A DNA stretch of 9,901 nucleotides. It comes from Desulfofustis sp. GTDB lineage: Bacteria > Desulfobacterota > Desulfobulbia > Desulfobulbales > Desulfocapsaceae. Made by a program: the position numbers and the translations under genes. The stretch's first letter is position 1, and every line of letters begins with the position of its first letter. Shown in pieces: positions 1 through 7,249 of this stretch. The stretch is from NCBI GenBank assembly GCA_029287755.1, contig JARFQM010000224.1, positions 1 through 9,901 on the forward strand. The letters are read 5' to 3'. The notes beneath the pieces were generated by a model. It ran no database searches and was not told where the DNA came from. It saw nothing but the letters and a program-made list of their open reading frames with translations.

Positions 1-208
1 CCATGTTGTCAATAAGATGTACCGCTTTATGGGTGGCCATTTTAGCCATGTCTTCATAATTAGGTTTTTCATCTCTGACGAGAATCATTCTGGAAATCCC
101 CATATTGAAACACATACGGGCTGCCGCCCCGATATTCTCAGCGTATTTGGGGCGCTTCAGGACAACAGCCAGATTGGCGAGCATGGTGGTGGAATCGATC
201 ATGGTCAT
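1..208 (-). CDS. TrmJ-like SpoU/TrmH-family RNA 2'-O-methyltransferase, N-terminal part
   Basis: The first 69 residues of a SPOUT-fold RNA methyltransferase are present; the rest lies beyond the left edge. The visible sequence matches the family start: a beta strand (LANLAVVLKRP), then motif 1, NIGAAAR, with the conserved Asn25 and Arg31, then MCFNMGIS and the strand MILV. The closest known role is TrmJ, which uses SAM to methylate the 2'-O of tRNA position 32, but a related 23S rRNA or tRNA enzyme cannot be excluded without the C-terminal SAM-knot motifs. Three in-frame ATGs compete, at 208, 202 and 184. None has a Shine-Dalgarno. The third (MLANLAVVL) gives the length most like E. coli TrmJ. 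The gene begins just past a terminator hairpin (223-253), so its transcription must come from read-through or an unseen promoter. Confidence 0.8.
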   Translation of the reverse strand, partial: MTMIDSTTMLANLAVVLKRPKYAENIGAAARMCFNMGISRMILVRDEKPNYEDMAKMATHKAVHLIDNM

Positions 209-222
209 CGGTCAAAATGAAA

Positions 223-253
223 AAGGGGTTGCCAGATTCACTGACAACCCCTT
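223..253 (-). terminator. Rho-independent terminator after the coiled-coil gene
   Basis: A perfect 9-bp stem (223-231 with 245-253, AAGGGGTTG/CAACCCCTT) is extended by three more pairs after one mismatch, around a 5-nt loop. On the minus strand it is followed at once by a T-rich run (TTTTTCATTTT). There is no T-run on the plus-strand side, so it acts leftward. It lies 38 nt after the stop of the 291-809 gene and 15 nt before the first possible trmJ ATG. Confidence 0.85.
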
Positions 254-290
254 GGGTGATTGAAGGTAAAGCTATTTCAGCGACAGTGAG

Positions 291-809
291 TCAGTTTTTC
301 TGGCTCGTGTCCTCCAGCGAAATTCGGCTTATTTTCTCATATTCTTCCGCCTGCTTGTCCGGCGTTGAAGGCATCAACCGCTTAAGTAAAGGAACCACAC
401 CTTTCTCTGATTTCTCAAACAGCCCCTCTGCTTCTTTGAGGGTAATCTGCCAGGCGGGGGCAAATCCCGGTGCCTTTTCAAACATGATATCCAGCGCCGT
501 CTGGTAGATGAAGTATTGACGTATCTCTTTGCGGCCGGGCTTCTGGTTGAGCGACTGCACGGTAATCCTCAGATTGTCGCGTTCCTGCTTGAGCTTCTCC
601 AACTCGGTTTTACGACGTTCGTTCTCACTGGAGTCGATCTCCAGCTTGGTGTGCAGATGTGAGCGCAGACGGTTGACCTCCTTGCTCAGTTCGTTGCGCC
701 TGAGGAAGCCGCGGATATATATGATCACGCAGAATAAAAGGCCAAGTGCGAGTCCTTTGGCAAAAGGGTTTGAAATTACTGCCATAAACCAACTGGTGGT
801 TTGTTCCAT
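291..809 (-). CDS. Small single-pass membrane protein with coiled coil, function unknown
   Basis: This 172-aa protein belongs to no family I recognise. Residues about 18-34 form one hydrophobic helix (LALGLLFCVIIYI) followed by positive charges (RGFLRR), so the long C-terminal part should be cytoplasmic. Residues about 40-88 are rich in Leu, Glu, Lys and Arg in heptad-like spacing and probably form a coiled coil. Residues 94-165 look like a separate helical domain with an aromatic, Pro-containing motif (EKAPGFAPAW). The start is well supported: GGAGG at 817-821 lies 7 nt before the ATG, and a promoter is visible at 877-906. A terminator follows the stop. It probably forms a single-gene transcript, with possible read-through into trmJ. 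A membrane-tethered scaffold or division/envelope role is possible but is only a guess. Confidence 0.85.
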   Translation of the reverse strand: MEQTTSWFMAVISNPFAKGLALGLLFCVIIYIRGFLRRNELSKEVNRLRSHLHTKLEIDSSENERRKTELEKLKQERDNLRITVQSLNQKPGRKEIRQYFIYQTALDIMFEKAPGFAPAWQITLKEAEGLFEKSEKGVVPLLKRLMPSTPDKQAEEYEKISRISLEDTSQKN

Positions 810-876
810 TATTCTTCCTCCCGGTAGCTGGGTGATGTACGAAGTAGAGACGGGTCAGCACGGACAATAACTGGAC

Positions 877-906
877 TAAATATGCCAAAATTTGGGTCCA
901 AGTCAA
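877..906 (-). promoter_or_regulatory. Sigma-70-type promoter for the coiled-coil gene
   Basis: Reading leftward, the -35 box is TTGACT (901-906, 5 of 6 consensus) and the -10 box is TATTTA (877-882), with an 18-nt spacer. Shifting the -10 by one base gives ATATTT with 17 nt. Transcription would start near 870, leaving a leader of about 60 nt before the well-placed Shine-Dalgarno of the gene at 809. Confidence 0.55.
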
Positions 907-987
907 GAACCAAAAAGCAGGGCGTGCACTTTGCATTATTTATTTCCGCGACCAGCCGGCGGCTTTTAATTCCAAGATGATGAGAGG

Positions 988-1036
988 ACGCCGGGTTGGG
1001 GTGCTTGACTGAGGTTATTTTATGAGAACCCGGCGT
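988..1036 (-). other. Inverted repeat just after the rnr stop
   Basis: ACGCCGGGTT at 988-997 is perfectly complementary to AACCCGGCGT at 1027-1036. This gives a 10-bp GC-rich stem with a 29-nt AT-rich loop, starting 17 nt past the rnr stop codon. No T-run follows on either strand, so it is not a classical terminator. It could stabilise the rnr mRNA 3' end or assist rho-dependent termination. Confidence 0.4.
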
Positions 1037-1052
1037 GGTTTCGAAATTCGCC

Positions 1053-3245
1053 TCAGCGGTTGAGAGTGAAGAAAATTTTCTGGTTGATGACATCCACCTC
1101 AATGAGTTCGACCTCTATGTTATCGCCGACCTGCAGGACCTTGCCGGTGATGTCGCCCACCAGTCGGTGTCGCTTCCAGTCGTGCAGGTAGTAGTCATCA
1201 GTCAGGCTGCTCAAGAGAACGGCGCCACTGATGAATTGCTCGAGCAGATCGACAAAGAACATGGTGTCGGAGATGGACGAGATAATTGCCTTGAACCGCT
1301 CTCCGAGGCGCGGTTCCATGAATCTGCATTTGAGCCGCTCTGCCATTTCTCTTTCGGCAGAAATAGCGTTGCGCTCCCTTTCGGACAGGTGCAGTCCAGC
1401 CTCTTTGAGAGAGCGACAGGGAGCAGGAGTCTGCCGTTTTGCGCGCTTTAGTTCCGGCTTTAGAATTGCGGCCAGAAGCCGGTGTACGATCAGATCCGGA
1501 TAGCGTCGTATCGGTGAGGTGAAATGGGTGTAGTGAGGGGTACCCAGACCGAAGTGGCCCGCATTGTCAGTGCTGTAACGCGCCTGCTGCAGGGTTCTGA
1601 GAAGCAGGCTGTTAAGGATGAATTCCTTGGGGGTATCCCGCACCTGTGACACCAGATCATTGTACCATTGAGGGGTTGGTTCACTTCCAGTTGGCGTAAG
1701 CCCGAATGCTTGGGCGATGGAAGTAAATTCCCTGACTTTTTCGGAGTCCGGCTGCTCGTGGATGCGGAAAAGAAGCTCATCGCCACGTTCGACAAAGGTT
1801 TCTGCCACCGCCTCATTGGCCGCCAGCATGAATTCCTCGATGAGCTGATTGGCGAAGCTTCTCTGTTTGGTCTTGATGGCCACGATCCGGCCGTCCGCAT
1901 CGAGCCTGATGTCCGGTTCGGGTATGGTGAGCGCCACACTGCCCCGCTTCATCCTCTGCAGCTGCAGCGCCTCTCCAAGTTCCTTGGCCCATTGCAGCGG
2001 GGTAAGAAAATCTTTGAAACGACGCCGTATCTCCTTGTCCTCATCGACAATGATCCGCTTTACGGTCGCATAGGTAAAGCGCATACTGGAGCGGATCAAG
2101 GCTCTGCTGAACCGTTTTTTCAACAGCACCCCCTGGCGGTCGAAATCGAGTACCGCAGTCATGGCCAGCCGGTCAACCTCGGGCATCAGGCTGCAGAGGT
2201 TGTTGCTGAGATTCTCCGGCAGCATGGGCAGAACGGCGTCTGGAAAATAGACGGATGTCCCGCGGGTGTAGGCCTCGGCGTCGAGAGTGCTGCCGGGGTT
2301 GACATAGGCGGCCACATCGGCGATGGAAACATAGAGTCTGTAACCGTGCCGCTGTTTTACAACGGCGACGGCATCGTCGAAATCCTTGGCATCTTCACCG
2401 TCGATGGTGTAGTGCAGGATTTCTCGCAAATCTTCGCGACCGGAAAAGCCCGGGTCAGGTTCAACCTGCTCGGCCTGACGGAGGGCTTCCGGGCTGAATG
2501 CTGCCGACAAACCGTATTTTTCAACCACCATTCGAATCTGTACTTGCGGAAGACTGGGATCGCCGAGAACGTCCAGTATGCGTCCGTAAACCCTGGAAGA
2601 TGAAGCCCCATCAGCTTCCAGGGTCACGAGTACCACATCTCCGTTTTTTATTTTTCCGTTTATTTTCGGCGGATGTTCAATTACCACGCTGAACGGGAAT
2701 CGCGGGTCCTCGGGGGAGACCACGGAGTGGGAACCCTTCCGGTGGAAAAATCCTGTCAGGGTCTGGGAGCCGCGCTCGATCGTGCCAAGCACCTCGGCCT
2801 CGGGATTCTTTCCGCGGCTGTCGATGTTAACCAGCATCAGGATATTGTCTCCATGGCGGGCTGAGTATAGAGCAGATCTGGAGATAAAAGGATCTTCGGG
2901 TTTCTGCCCTTTTCTGCCGACAGGGTGAACGTCGACGGCAAATCCGAATCCGGCCGGCTTCATTACCAGGGTGCCGGTATAGAAGGGGGCTGCCCGGTTA
3001 AGTGCCAGCTTGCTCCTGCCCCTGCTGTCGACGAGACCGCGATGGATCAGCTGGGCAAGTTCATCTTTGAATTCTTTGTTGCCGTATCCCTGTTGTTGAA
3101 TCGAATTCTGCAGATCCCTTCTTGCCAGAGGTTCTTTTGCCTGGAAAAGTGAGAAGAGCAGTAATCGGCTCAGCGTCGACATTCTGGGATTTTTCTCGGG
3201 CGAACGGCGTCCTGCCGTGCGCCTGCTTCTTGAATTTCTGGCCAT
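1053..3245 (-). CDS. rnr: Ribonuclease R
   Basis: This 730-aa protein is a 3'-to-5' exoribonuclease of the RNase II/RNB family that degrades structured RNA, including damaged rRNA and tmRNA-tagged messages. The order of domains is standard: a basic N-terminus and winged-helix region (about 20-80), two cold-shock-type OB folds (about 85-245), the RNB catalytic domain (about 270-600) and a C-terminal S1 domain (648-730). The catalytic motif IDGEDAKDFDDA gives Asp282, Asp288, Asp290 and Asp291, matching the four metal-binding aspartates of E. coli RNase R with identical spacing. The RNB signature HYTHFTSPIRRYPDL is at 571-585. Unlike the E. coli enzyme it stops right after the S1 domain, with no long lysine-rich tail. 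The ATG at 3245 lacks a Shine-Dalgarno; Met22 is an alternative. It is divergent from the RSH gene. Confidence 0.96.
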   Translation of the reverse strand: MARNSRSRRTAGRRSPEKNPRMSTLSRLLLFSLFQAKEPLARRDLQNSIQQQGYGNKEFKDELAQLIHRGLVDSRGRSKLALNRAAPFYTGTLVMKPAGFGFAVDVHPVGRKGQKPEDPFISRSALYSARHGDNILMLVNIDSRGKNPEAEVLGTIERGSQTLTGFFHRKGSHSVVSPEDPRFPFSVVIEHPPKINGKIKNGDVVLVTLEADGASSSRVYGRILDVLGDPSLPQVQIRMVVEKYGLSAAFSPEALRQAEQVEPDPGFSGREDLREILHYTIDGEDAKDFDDAVAVVKQRHGYRLYVSIADVAAYVNPGSTLDAEAYTRGTSVYFPDAVLPMLPENLSNNLCSLMPEVDRLAMTAVLDFDRQGVLLKKRFSRALIRSSMRFTYATVKRIIVDEDKEIRRRFKDFLTPLQWAKELGEALQLQRMKRGSVALTIPEPDIRLDADGRIVAIKTKQRSFANQLIEEFMLAANEAVAETFVERGDELLFRIHEQPDSEKVREFTSIAQAFGLTPTGSEPTPQWYNDLVSQVRDTPKEFILNSLLLRTLQQARYSTDNAGHFGLGTPHYTHFTSPIRRYPDLIVHRLLAAILKPELKRAKRQTPAPCRSLKEAGLHLSERERNAISAEREMAERLKCRFMEPRLGERFKAIISSISDTMFFVDLLEQFISGAVLLSSLTDDYYLHDWKRHRLVGDITGKVLQVGDNIEVELIEVDVINQKIFFTLNR

Positions 3246-3535
3246 TTATATATATTTGAGATGCTTGGGGTGTGGGCATTAAACCCTGACAAAATTGGGA
3301 TCCCGTGAAAAGCCGGTGAGGATCCTGTTATACCGCAGCAAAAAAAGGATGATGGCAACAGACCTTATCTGAGGCGGAGCGGGATAATGGCCGACAAGAC
3401 CACATCCCCTGGTTAATGAGGCTTTGGTCGCCTAACGAAGCGTCGAACCCTGTTGATTTTCCATATAAAACAGTGTATTGCCTTTCGCGAGCGGGACCTT
3501 AATGTAACACAGATGAATCATTGAGAACATGAAAA
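3246..3535. promoter_or_regulatory. Divergent rnr/RSH intergenic region with weak promoter candidates
   Basis: No gene is visible here. Leftward toward rnr there is TATAAC (3327-3332) with TTGCCA (3353-3358), but the spacer is 20 nt. Rightward toward the RSH gene, TTGATT (3453-3458) lies 17 nt before TATTGC (3476-3481), and a better -10, TATAAA (3464-3469), lacks a matching -35. GGATCC occurs twice (3298-3303 and 3320-3325) and could pair around a 16-nt loop. A stretch of alternating A and T (3246-3255) precedes the rnr start. Both genes must be driven from here, but I cannot fix the start sites. Confidence 0.35.
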
Positions 3536-5680
3536 GTGTATGAGGTATCCGTTTCGGCCCGTCACGGTATCGAATTGATGACCAGAATTCCTTTTGATCT
3601 TGAGGTCTACCGCAACCAGATGCGGACGTATATCAGCGGCAGGCCTTATGAACAGGTGTTCTGGGATGCCCTGGACTTCGCCACCGAGGCCCACGACGAC
3701 CAGTGGCGCCGATCCGGGGATGCCTATATTCTGCACCCCTGCTCCGTTGCCAAAATTCTGGCCGAGGAGATGGACATCACCGACCCGGAAATCCTGGCGG
3801 CCGCGCTTCTGCACGATACCATCGAAGATGTCGAAGAAGTCACTCCCGAGGTTGTCGGCGAAAGGTTCGGCAGCTATGTCCAGGCCATTGTCGAGGGCTG
3901 TACCAAGGTAACCCACCGTTCTGTCGATCGGCAGACCCAGAGGAATCTGGCCCATCGTAAGATCTTTTCAGGGGCGGCGCTGCGGCCCGAGGTTATGCTG
4001 GTGAAGCTGGCCGACCGGCTGCACAATCTCAGGACACTGAAGGCCATGCCGAGGAACAAGCGTCAGCGGATTGCCGATGAAACCCTCGACATCTACGCCC
4101 CGTTGGCCACTGTCTTCGGTCTCTTCAACATGAAGCGGGAAATGTACAACCTGGCGTTGTCCTATAAATTCCCCAAGCAGGGTACCAAACTGAGCAATTA
4201 CATCAGGCAGCTGGCAACCTCCCAGACGTCCCTGAAGATTGTCGAGCAGATCAGGATTGCGGCCAAAGACGCCGATTTGAAGAGTGATGTCTCCAGAAGG
4301 ATAAAAGATCTCTGGGCTTACTACGATACTGCCCACAAGATATTGCTCCAGCAGATTGAAACCCCGATAGAGATCATCATTCTGGTTTCCTCGATTTCAG
4401 ACTGCTACCGAGCCCTGGGGGTCGTCAACCAGACTTTCAGGCCAATTCCGAGAACTATAAGGGATTTCATCGCCAACCCGAAGCCGACCGGCTACCAGGG
4501 TCTTCATGCCCGGGCGATAATTGGCGGGCAGCGCTATCTTTTCAAGATCAGGACCGGCAAGATGGCCCGCAAGGCCCAAAGGGGCGTGTTCCGCAACTGG
4601 AGTTCGAAAAGCGGAAAGCAGGGGAAGTTTATAGTCGAGCTCAAGGAGATGCTTGATATCATCGGCTCCGAGGAGATTGTCAGCTACCGTGACCTCATCG
4701 CCGCCGGCGGAAATAAGGAGATCTACACGTATACTCCTCAGGGCGACCTGATTTGCCTGCCGATCAAATCCACGGTACTCGACTTCGCTTTTCGGGTGCA
4801 CACTGAAATTGGTCACACCTGTATCAAGGCACTGATCCGCAATGAAAAAGTGGATCCCGGATACCGGCTCCAAGACGGACAGATGGTGAAAATTATCAGG
4901 TCCCGGGAAAATGTGGCTTTTCCCCAGGAGATGCTGCAGCTCTGTCAGACCCCCAAAGCCCGCGCAGAGCTTTCCAAGAGTTTTCGCCTGCGGGGTCAGC
5001 GGGTTGCCCAGGAAATCGGCGAAGCGACCCTGCAGCAGGAAATGCTGCGCTACGGATTACCGCGCGACCTGCTGGACAGCAAAGACATGTCCAAAGTGGT
5101 CGACTCGTTTTCACTGAGGAATAAAAAGGTGCTCTTCAGCCATATCGGTTCAGGCCGAGTCAGATTGCCCGAGGTGATCGAGAGCATCCGCACCCATCTC
5201 TTCGGCGGCGCCTCCTTTATGGTTAAACCGACCGGTGAGTTCAACAAGATCAAGCTTAATACTCTCGACCCGGTGTTCATCAAGCTTTCTTCCTGCTGTA
5301 AACCCAACCCTGCCGAGAAGATGAATTGTGCGCTGTTGACCGAAAAAGCCCTCTCGGTGCATAACAAAAACTGTGAACGGCTGCACCAGATAAAATTTCA
5401 GAGAGAGGACGCGGTAGACATCTCTTGGGAGCGCTCCACTCCTATCAATAAACCGCAATCCGTCCTCTTTGTGCAATGCACCCGGGAAGAAGCTTTAATG
5501 GCGGCGGGAGGCGCGCCAGCTCAGATGAAGATGATAGATATTTCACGCCTGTTGAATCAGTCAAGCAACCGCCAGGAGTGGAATCTGAAATTCGAGGTTA
5601 AAGATATCAGCGGCCTGCAGAAGATTCTACGTCACTTCGACAAGACCAATCTCGACTACGAGTTCTATCTCGATTTTTGA
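3536..5680 (+). CDS. RelA/SpoT homologue (RSH), predicted (p)ppGpp hydrolase with degenerate synthetase
   Basis: This 714-aa protein has full long-RSH architecture: an HD hydrolase domain (about 45-200), a synthetase-like domain (about 240-365), a TGS domain (395-455), a helical region, a Cys-containing zinc-finger-like region (CCKPNP at 587-592, Cys613) and a C-terminal ACT-like domain. The hydrolase site is intact: His67, His93-Asp94, Glu97-Asp98, Asp160 and Asn164, equivalent to Rel_Seq H53, H77/D78, the 81/82 acidic pair, D144 and N148. In the synthetase, Tyr320 (GYQ) is kept. However, the positions of the metal-binding acids D264 and E323 are Thr276 and Leu335, the RxKD motif is TIRD, and the AAHW motif is FRNW. 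It should therefore destroy (p)ppGpp but probably cannot make it. The start is uncertain: GTG 3536 has GAGAA 8 nt upstream, and ATG 3578 (Met15) is equally plausible. It is convergent with the TSCPD-like gene, 18 nt away. Confidence 0.93.
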   Translation: MYEVSVSARHGIELMTRIPFDLEVYRNQMRTYISGRPYEQVFWDALDFATEAHDDQWRRSGDAYILHPCSVAKILAEEMDITDPEILAAALLHDTIEDVEEVTPEVVGERFGSYVQAIVEGCTKVTHRSVDRQTQRNLAHRKIFSGAALRPEVMLVKLADRLHNLRTLKAMPRNKRQRIADETLDIYAPLATVFGLFNMKREMYNLALSYKFPKQGTKLSNYIRQLATSQTSLKIVEQIRIAAKDADLKSDVSRRIKDLWAYYDTAHKILLQQIETPIEIIILVSSISDCYRALGVVNQTFRPIPRTIRDFIANPKPTGYQGLHARAIIGGQRYLFKIRTGKMARKAQRGVFRNWSSKSGKQGKFIVELKEMLDIIGSEEIVSYRDLIAAGGNKEIYTYTPQGDLICLPIKSTVLDFAFRVHTEIGHTCIKALIRNEKVDPGYRLQDGQMVKIIRSRENVAFPQEMLQLCQTPKARAELSKSFRLRGQRVAQEIGEATLQQEMLRYGLPRDLLDSKDMSKVVDSFSLRNKKVLFSHIGSGRVRLPEVIESIRTHLFGGASFMVKPTGEFNKIKLNTLDPVFIKLSSCCKPNPAEKMNCALLTEKALSVHNKNCERLHQIKFQREDAVDISWERSTPINKPQSVLFVQCTREEALMAAGGAPAQMKMIDISRLLNQSSNRQEWNLKFEVKDISGLQKILRHFDKTNLDYEFYLDF

Positions 5681-5698
5681 TAGCCCGAACAGGCAATT

Positions 5699-6241
5699 CT
5701 AGCCGTCGTTGTGCATTTTGTTGCTGCGATAGTTGCTCAATACCGTGGAAAGCATGTCGGGCAGATCGTTTTTCTGCCTGGAGCTGCGACGCAACTGTTT
5801 GAGAGTTTTGTCTAGCGTCAGTACTTCGCCCAGGAATACATGCCTGAGGATCAGGGATATAAGCCGGGTGATGGTTGTCAGGTTGGATATTCTGGACTGC
5901 AGATGCTGGTCGCGGTCGAAGGCGGTGGAGGCGAAAATCTCCACCGGGTCTCCTTCCATTTCACTGACCGATACATACCAGGTATTCTGTTCCCGGTCCC
6001 GGGTTCGATATCTTACTGCGTCAAGCACATCGGGCAACTCTCTTGGGTTGTGTTCGCCTTTTTCACCCTGCTTGAATTCTCTGCCCGTCAATTTGCCCAG
6101 CTTTTTGACCAGATCTGGCTTGCTGGACAGCACTTCAGCCACTTTATAGCAGGATGGGCAGAATTCGTTGCCGTTTTTTTCGGTGAGCAGGGCGGATTGA
6201 CCACATCCATCGCAGAGTTCCATGTCAGCAGTTTTTTTCAT
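5699..6241 (-). CDS. Zinc-ribbon protein with ribonucleotide-reductase-type TSCPD-like domain
   Basis: This 180-aa protein starts with a C-x2-C-x14-C-x2-C zinc ribbon (Cys10, 13, 28, 31), then a Lys-rich segment (about 41-64). The body (about 66-150) resembles the TSCPD domain found at the C-terminus of vitamin-B12-dependent (class II) ribonucleotide reductases. It has LPDVL, an aromatic strand (WYVSVSEMEGDPVEIFA) and the helix TTITRLISLILR; the reductase versions have the pattern YVTIN..G.P.EVF....RLISLALR. No reductase catalytic domain is present, so the protein stands alone and its role is unknown; binding a nucleotide or a reductase partner is inference. The ATG at 6241 is preferred because GGAG (6251-6254) lies 9 nt upstream. 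It overlaps the end of aat by 17 nt, implying translational coupling. Met7 (6223) is the alternative start. Confidence 0.8.
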   Translation of the reverse strand: MKKTADMELCDGCGQSALLTEKNGNEFCPSCYKVAEVLSSKPDLVKKLGKLTGREFKQGEKGEHNPRELPDVLDAVRYRTRDREQNTWYVSVSEMEGDPVEIFASTAFDRDQHLQSRISNLTTITRLISLILRHVFLGEVLTLDKTLKQLRRSSRQKNDLPDMLSTVLSNYRSNKMHNDG

Positions 6242-6917
6242 AGGGCCAGGCTCCGGTATGATGTTCGCTGGTAATGTAAATTTTTAATAATCGCTGGAAT
6301 TCACCGCCTGATATTTCTCGGGCACCCAGAGAGAGGAGGTGATCAGTTGTCATCTGGCAATCGATCAATTGGTACCCCTGTGATTTAAGAAAATTAACCA
6401 GATGAATCAAGGCCAATTTCGAACAGTTGGGTTTCGCCGAAAACATTGATTCACCAAAAAAGACTCTTCCCAAGGCAATTCCGTACAAGCCTCCCACCAG
6501 TTCAGTCCCCTGCCAGCACTCGACGGAGTGGGCGACACGATGCCGGTGCAGTTCTTTATAGGCGGTGATCATTTCCCCGGTGATCCAGGTTCCCTCATTT
6601 TCTCTTCTGGGGATTGCCGCACATGCTTCTATGACTTCGTCAAACGCCTTGTTGATGGTCAGCGTCATGGGGGTGTTCTTCCAATAGCGATGCAGCCGTT
6701 TCGATATTTTCAGTTCTGCCGGTACCAGAATGAGCCGGGGAGAGGTAAACCACCAAAGAATAGGATCGCCCTCTGAAAACCAGGGAAATATACCGTTTCG
6801 GTAGGCAGCAATCAGACGAGTCACGCTCAGATCACCGCCGACGGCAAGAAGCCCGTTGGGTTCCGCCAGATCGGGCGGGGGGAAAACATTCTCCTTAATC
6901 AGTTGAAATACGGGCAT
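6225..6917 (-). CDS. aat: Leucyl/phenylalanyl-tRNA-protein transferase
   Basis: This cytoplasmic enzyme transfers Leu or Phe from charged tRNA to proteins with N-terminal Arg or Lys, marking them for ClpS/ClpAP degradation (bacterial N-degron pathway). At 230 aa it matches the usual length. Family blocks appear in order: FPPPDLAEPNGLLAVGGDLS (12-31), the GIFPWF motif (42-47), WIT..M..AY..LH (111-123), AHSVE.W..TELVGGLYG (129-146), GESMFS (155-160) and LIDCQ (184-188). Glu156, Asp186 and Gln188 fall at the same numbers as the functional residues of E. coli Aat. No clear Shine-Dalgarno precedes the ATG. It is the first gene of a two-gene unit with the zinc-ribbon/TSCPD-like gene, which overlaps its 3' end. 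Confidence 0.96.
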   Translation of the reverse strand: MPVFQLIKENVFPPPDLAEPNGLLAVGGDLSVTRLIAAYRNGIFPWFSEGDPILWWFTSPRLILVPAELKISKRLHRYWKNTPMTLTINKAFDEVIEACAAIPRRENEGTWITGEMITAYKELHRHRVAHSVECWQGTELVGGLYGIALGRVFFGESMFSAKPNCSKLALIHLVNFLKSQGYQLIDCQMTTDHLLSLGAREISGGEFQRLLKIYITSEHHTGAWPYEKNC

Positions 6918-7249
6918 GAATGATAAAGGTATGCGTGACTTATTGCAATTTGATACAGACGTTCCTCATGGCGGCATGGGCCGCTGCGATAGGCTAAATT
7001 CCCTGGCTGGCCGGCAGCGCATGAGACTTCTAGTTACAGAATAATCATTATAACCACCCATGCGGATCATGGCCGCTGAGATATTCACCAGCAGGGCGGG
7101 GTGCTTTCGGGCCGGCAGCCGGCGCACCCATTGCTGTGACCGAAAGGATGCCTTGTGGTGAAAAAGCATCTTTATATTGCAAGTCTTTTGTGCTATCAGG
7201 ACGGGGAACTAGTATAATCATGCTTCTCTCTTAAAATTTTACAAACAAT
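6918..7249. other. 332-bp intergenic region, no gene seen
   Basis: This gap separates the divergent aat and AAA/SPOR genes. It holds a plus-strand promoter candidate at 7188-7218 and short GC-rich hairpins (GCGGC/GCCGC at 6971-6984; GCCGG/CCGGC at 7111-7123), neither followed by a T-run. The 10-mer GGCCGGCAGC occurs twice (7009-7018, 7110-7119), probably by chance. I see no tRNA, no riboswitch I know and no convincing small ORF. Confidence 0.5.
7188..7218 (+). promoter_or_regulatory. Promoter candidate for the AAA/SPOR gene
   Basis: A perfect -10 box TATAAT (7213-7218) sits 31 nt before the ATG. The best -35 match is TTGTGC (7188-7193), but the spacer is 19 nt, longer than ideal. The resulting leader (about 25 nt) is AT-rich and has no Shine-Dalgarno. 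Confidence 0.45.

Noticed and set aside
809..1102. 97-aa minus-strand ORF between rnr and the coiled-coil gene
   Set aside because: It overlaps the rnr end, contains the promoter and Shine-Dalgarno of the next gene, and its sequence looks random with no family pattern.
1668..2603. 311-aa plus-strand ORF antisense to rnr
   Set aside because: It lies wholly inside the strongly supported RNase R gene and is an antisense shadow with no recognisable domain.
3298..3325. Two GGATCC copies forming a possible stem
   Set aside because: Each is a 6-bp palindrome, the stem is short with a 16-nt loop and no T-run; most likely chance.
3420..3480. Possible tRNA T-arm (GGGTTCGA on the minus strand)
   Set aside because: The flanking bases do not form the 5-bp T-stem, and no acceptor or anticodon arms can be built.
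6918..6950. Promoter-like TTGCAA (-35) and TATCAT (-10), 17-nt spacer, for aat
   Set aside because: The -10 box ends 2 nt before the aat ATG, so transcription would begin at or after the start codon; no later in-frame Met keeps the conserved N-terminus.
6966..7169. 67-aa minus-strand ORF upstream of aat
   Set aside because: No Shine-Dalgarno, no hydrophobic or domain pattern, and atypical composition for this window.
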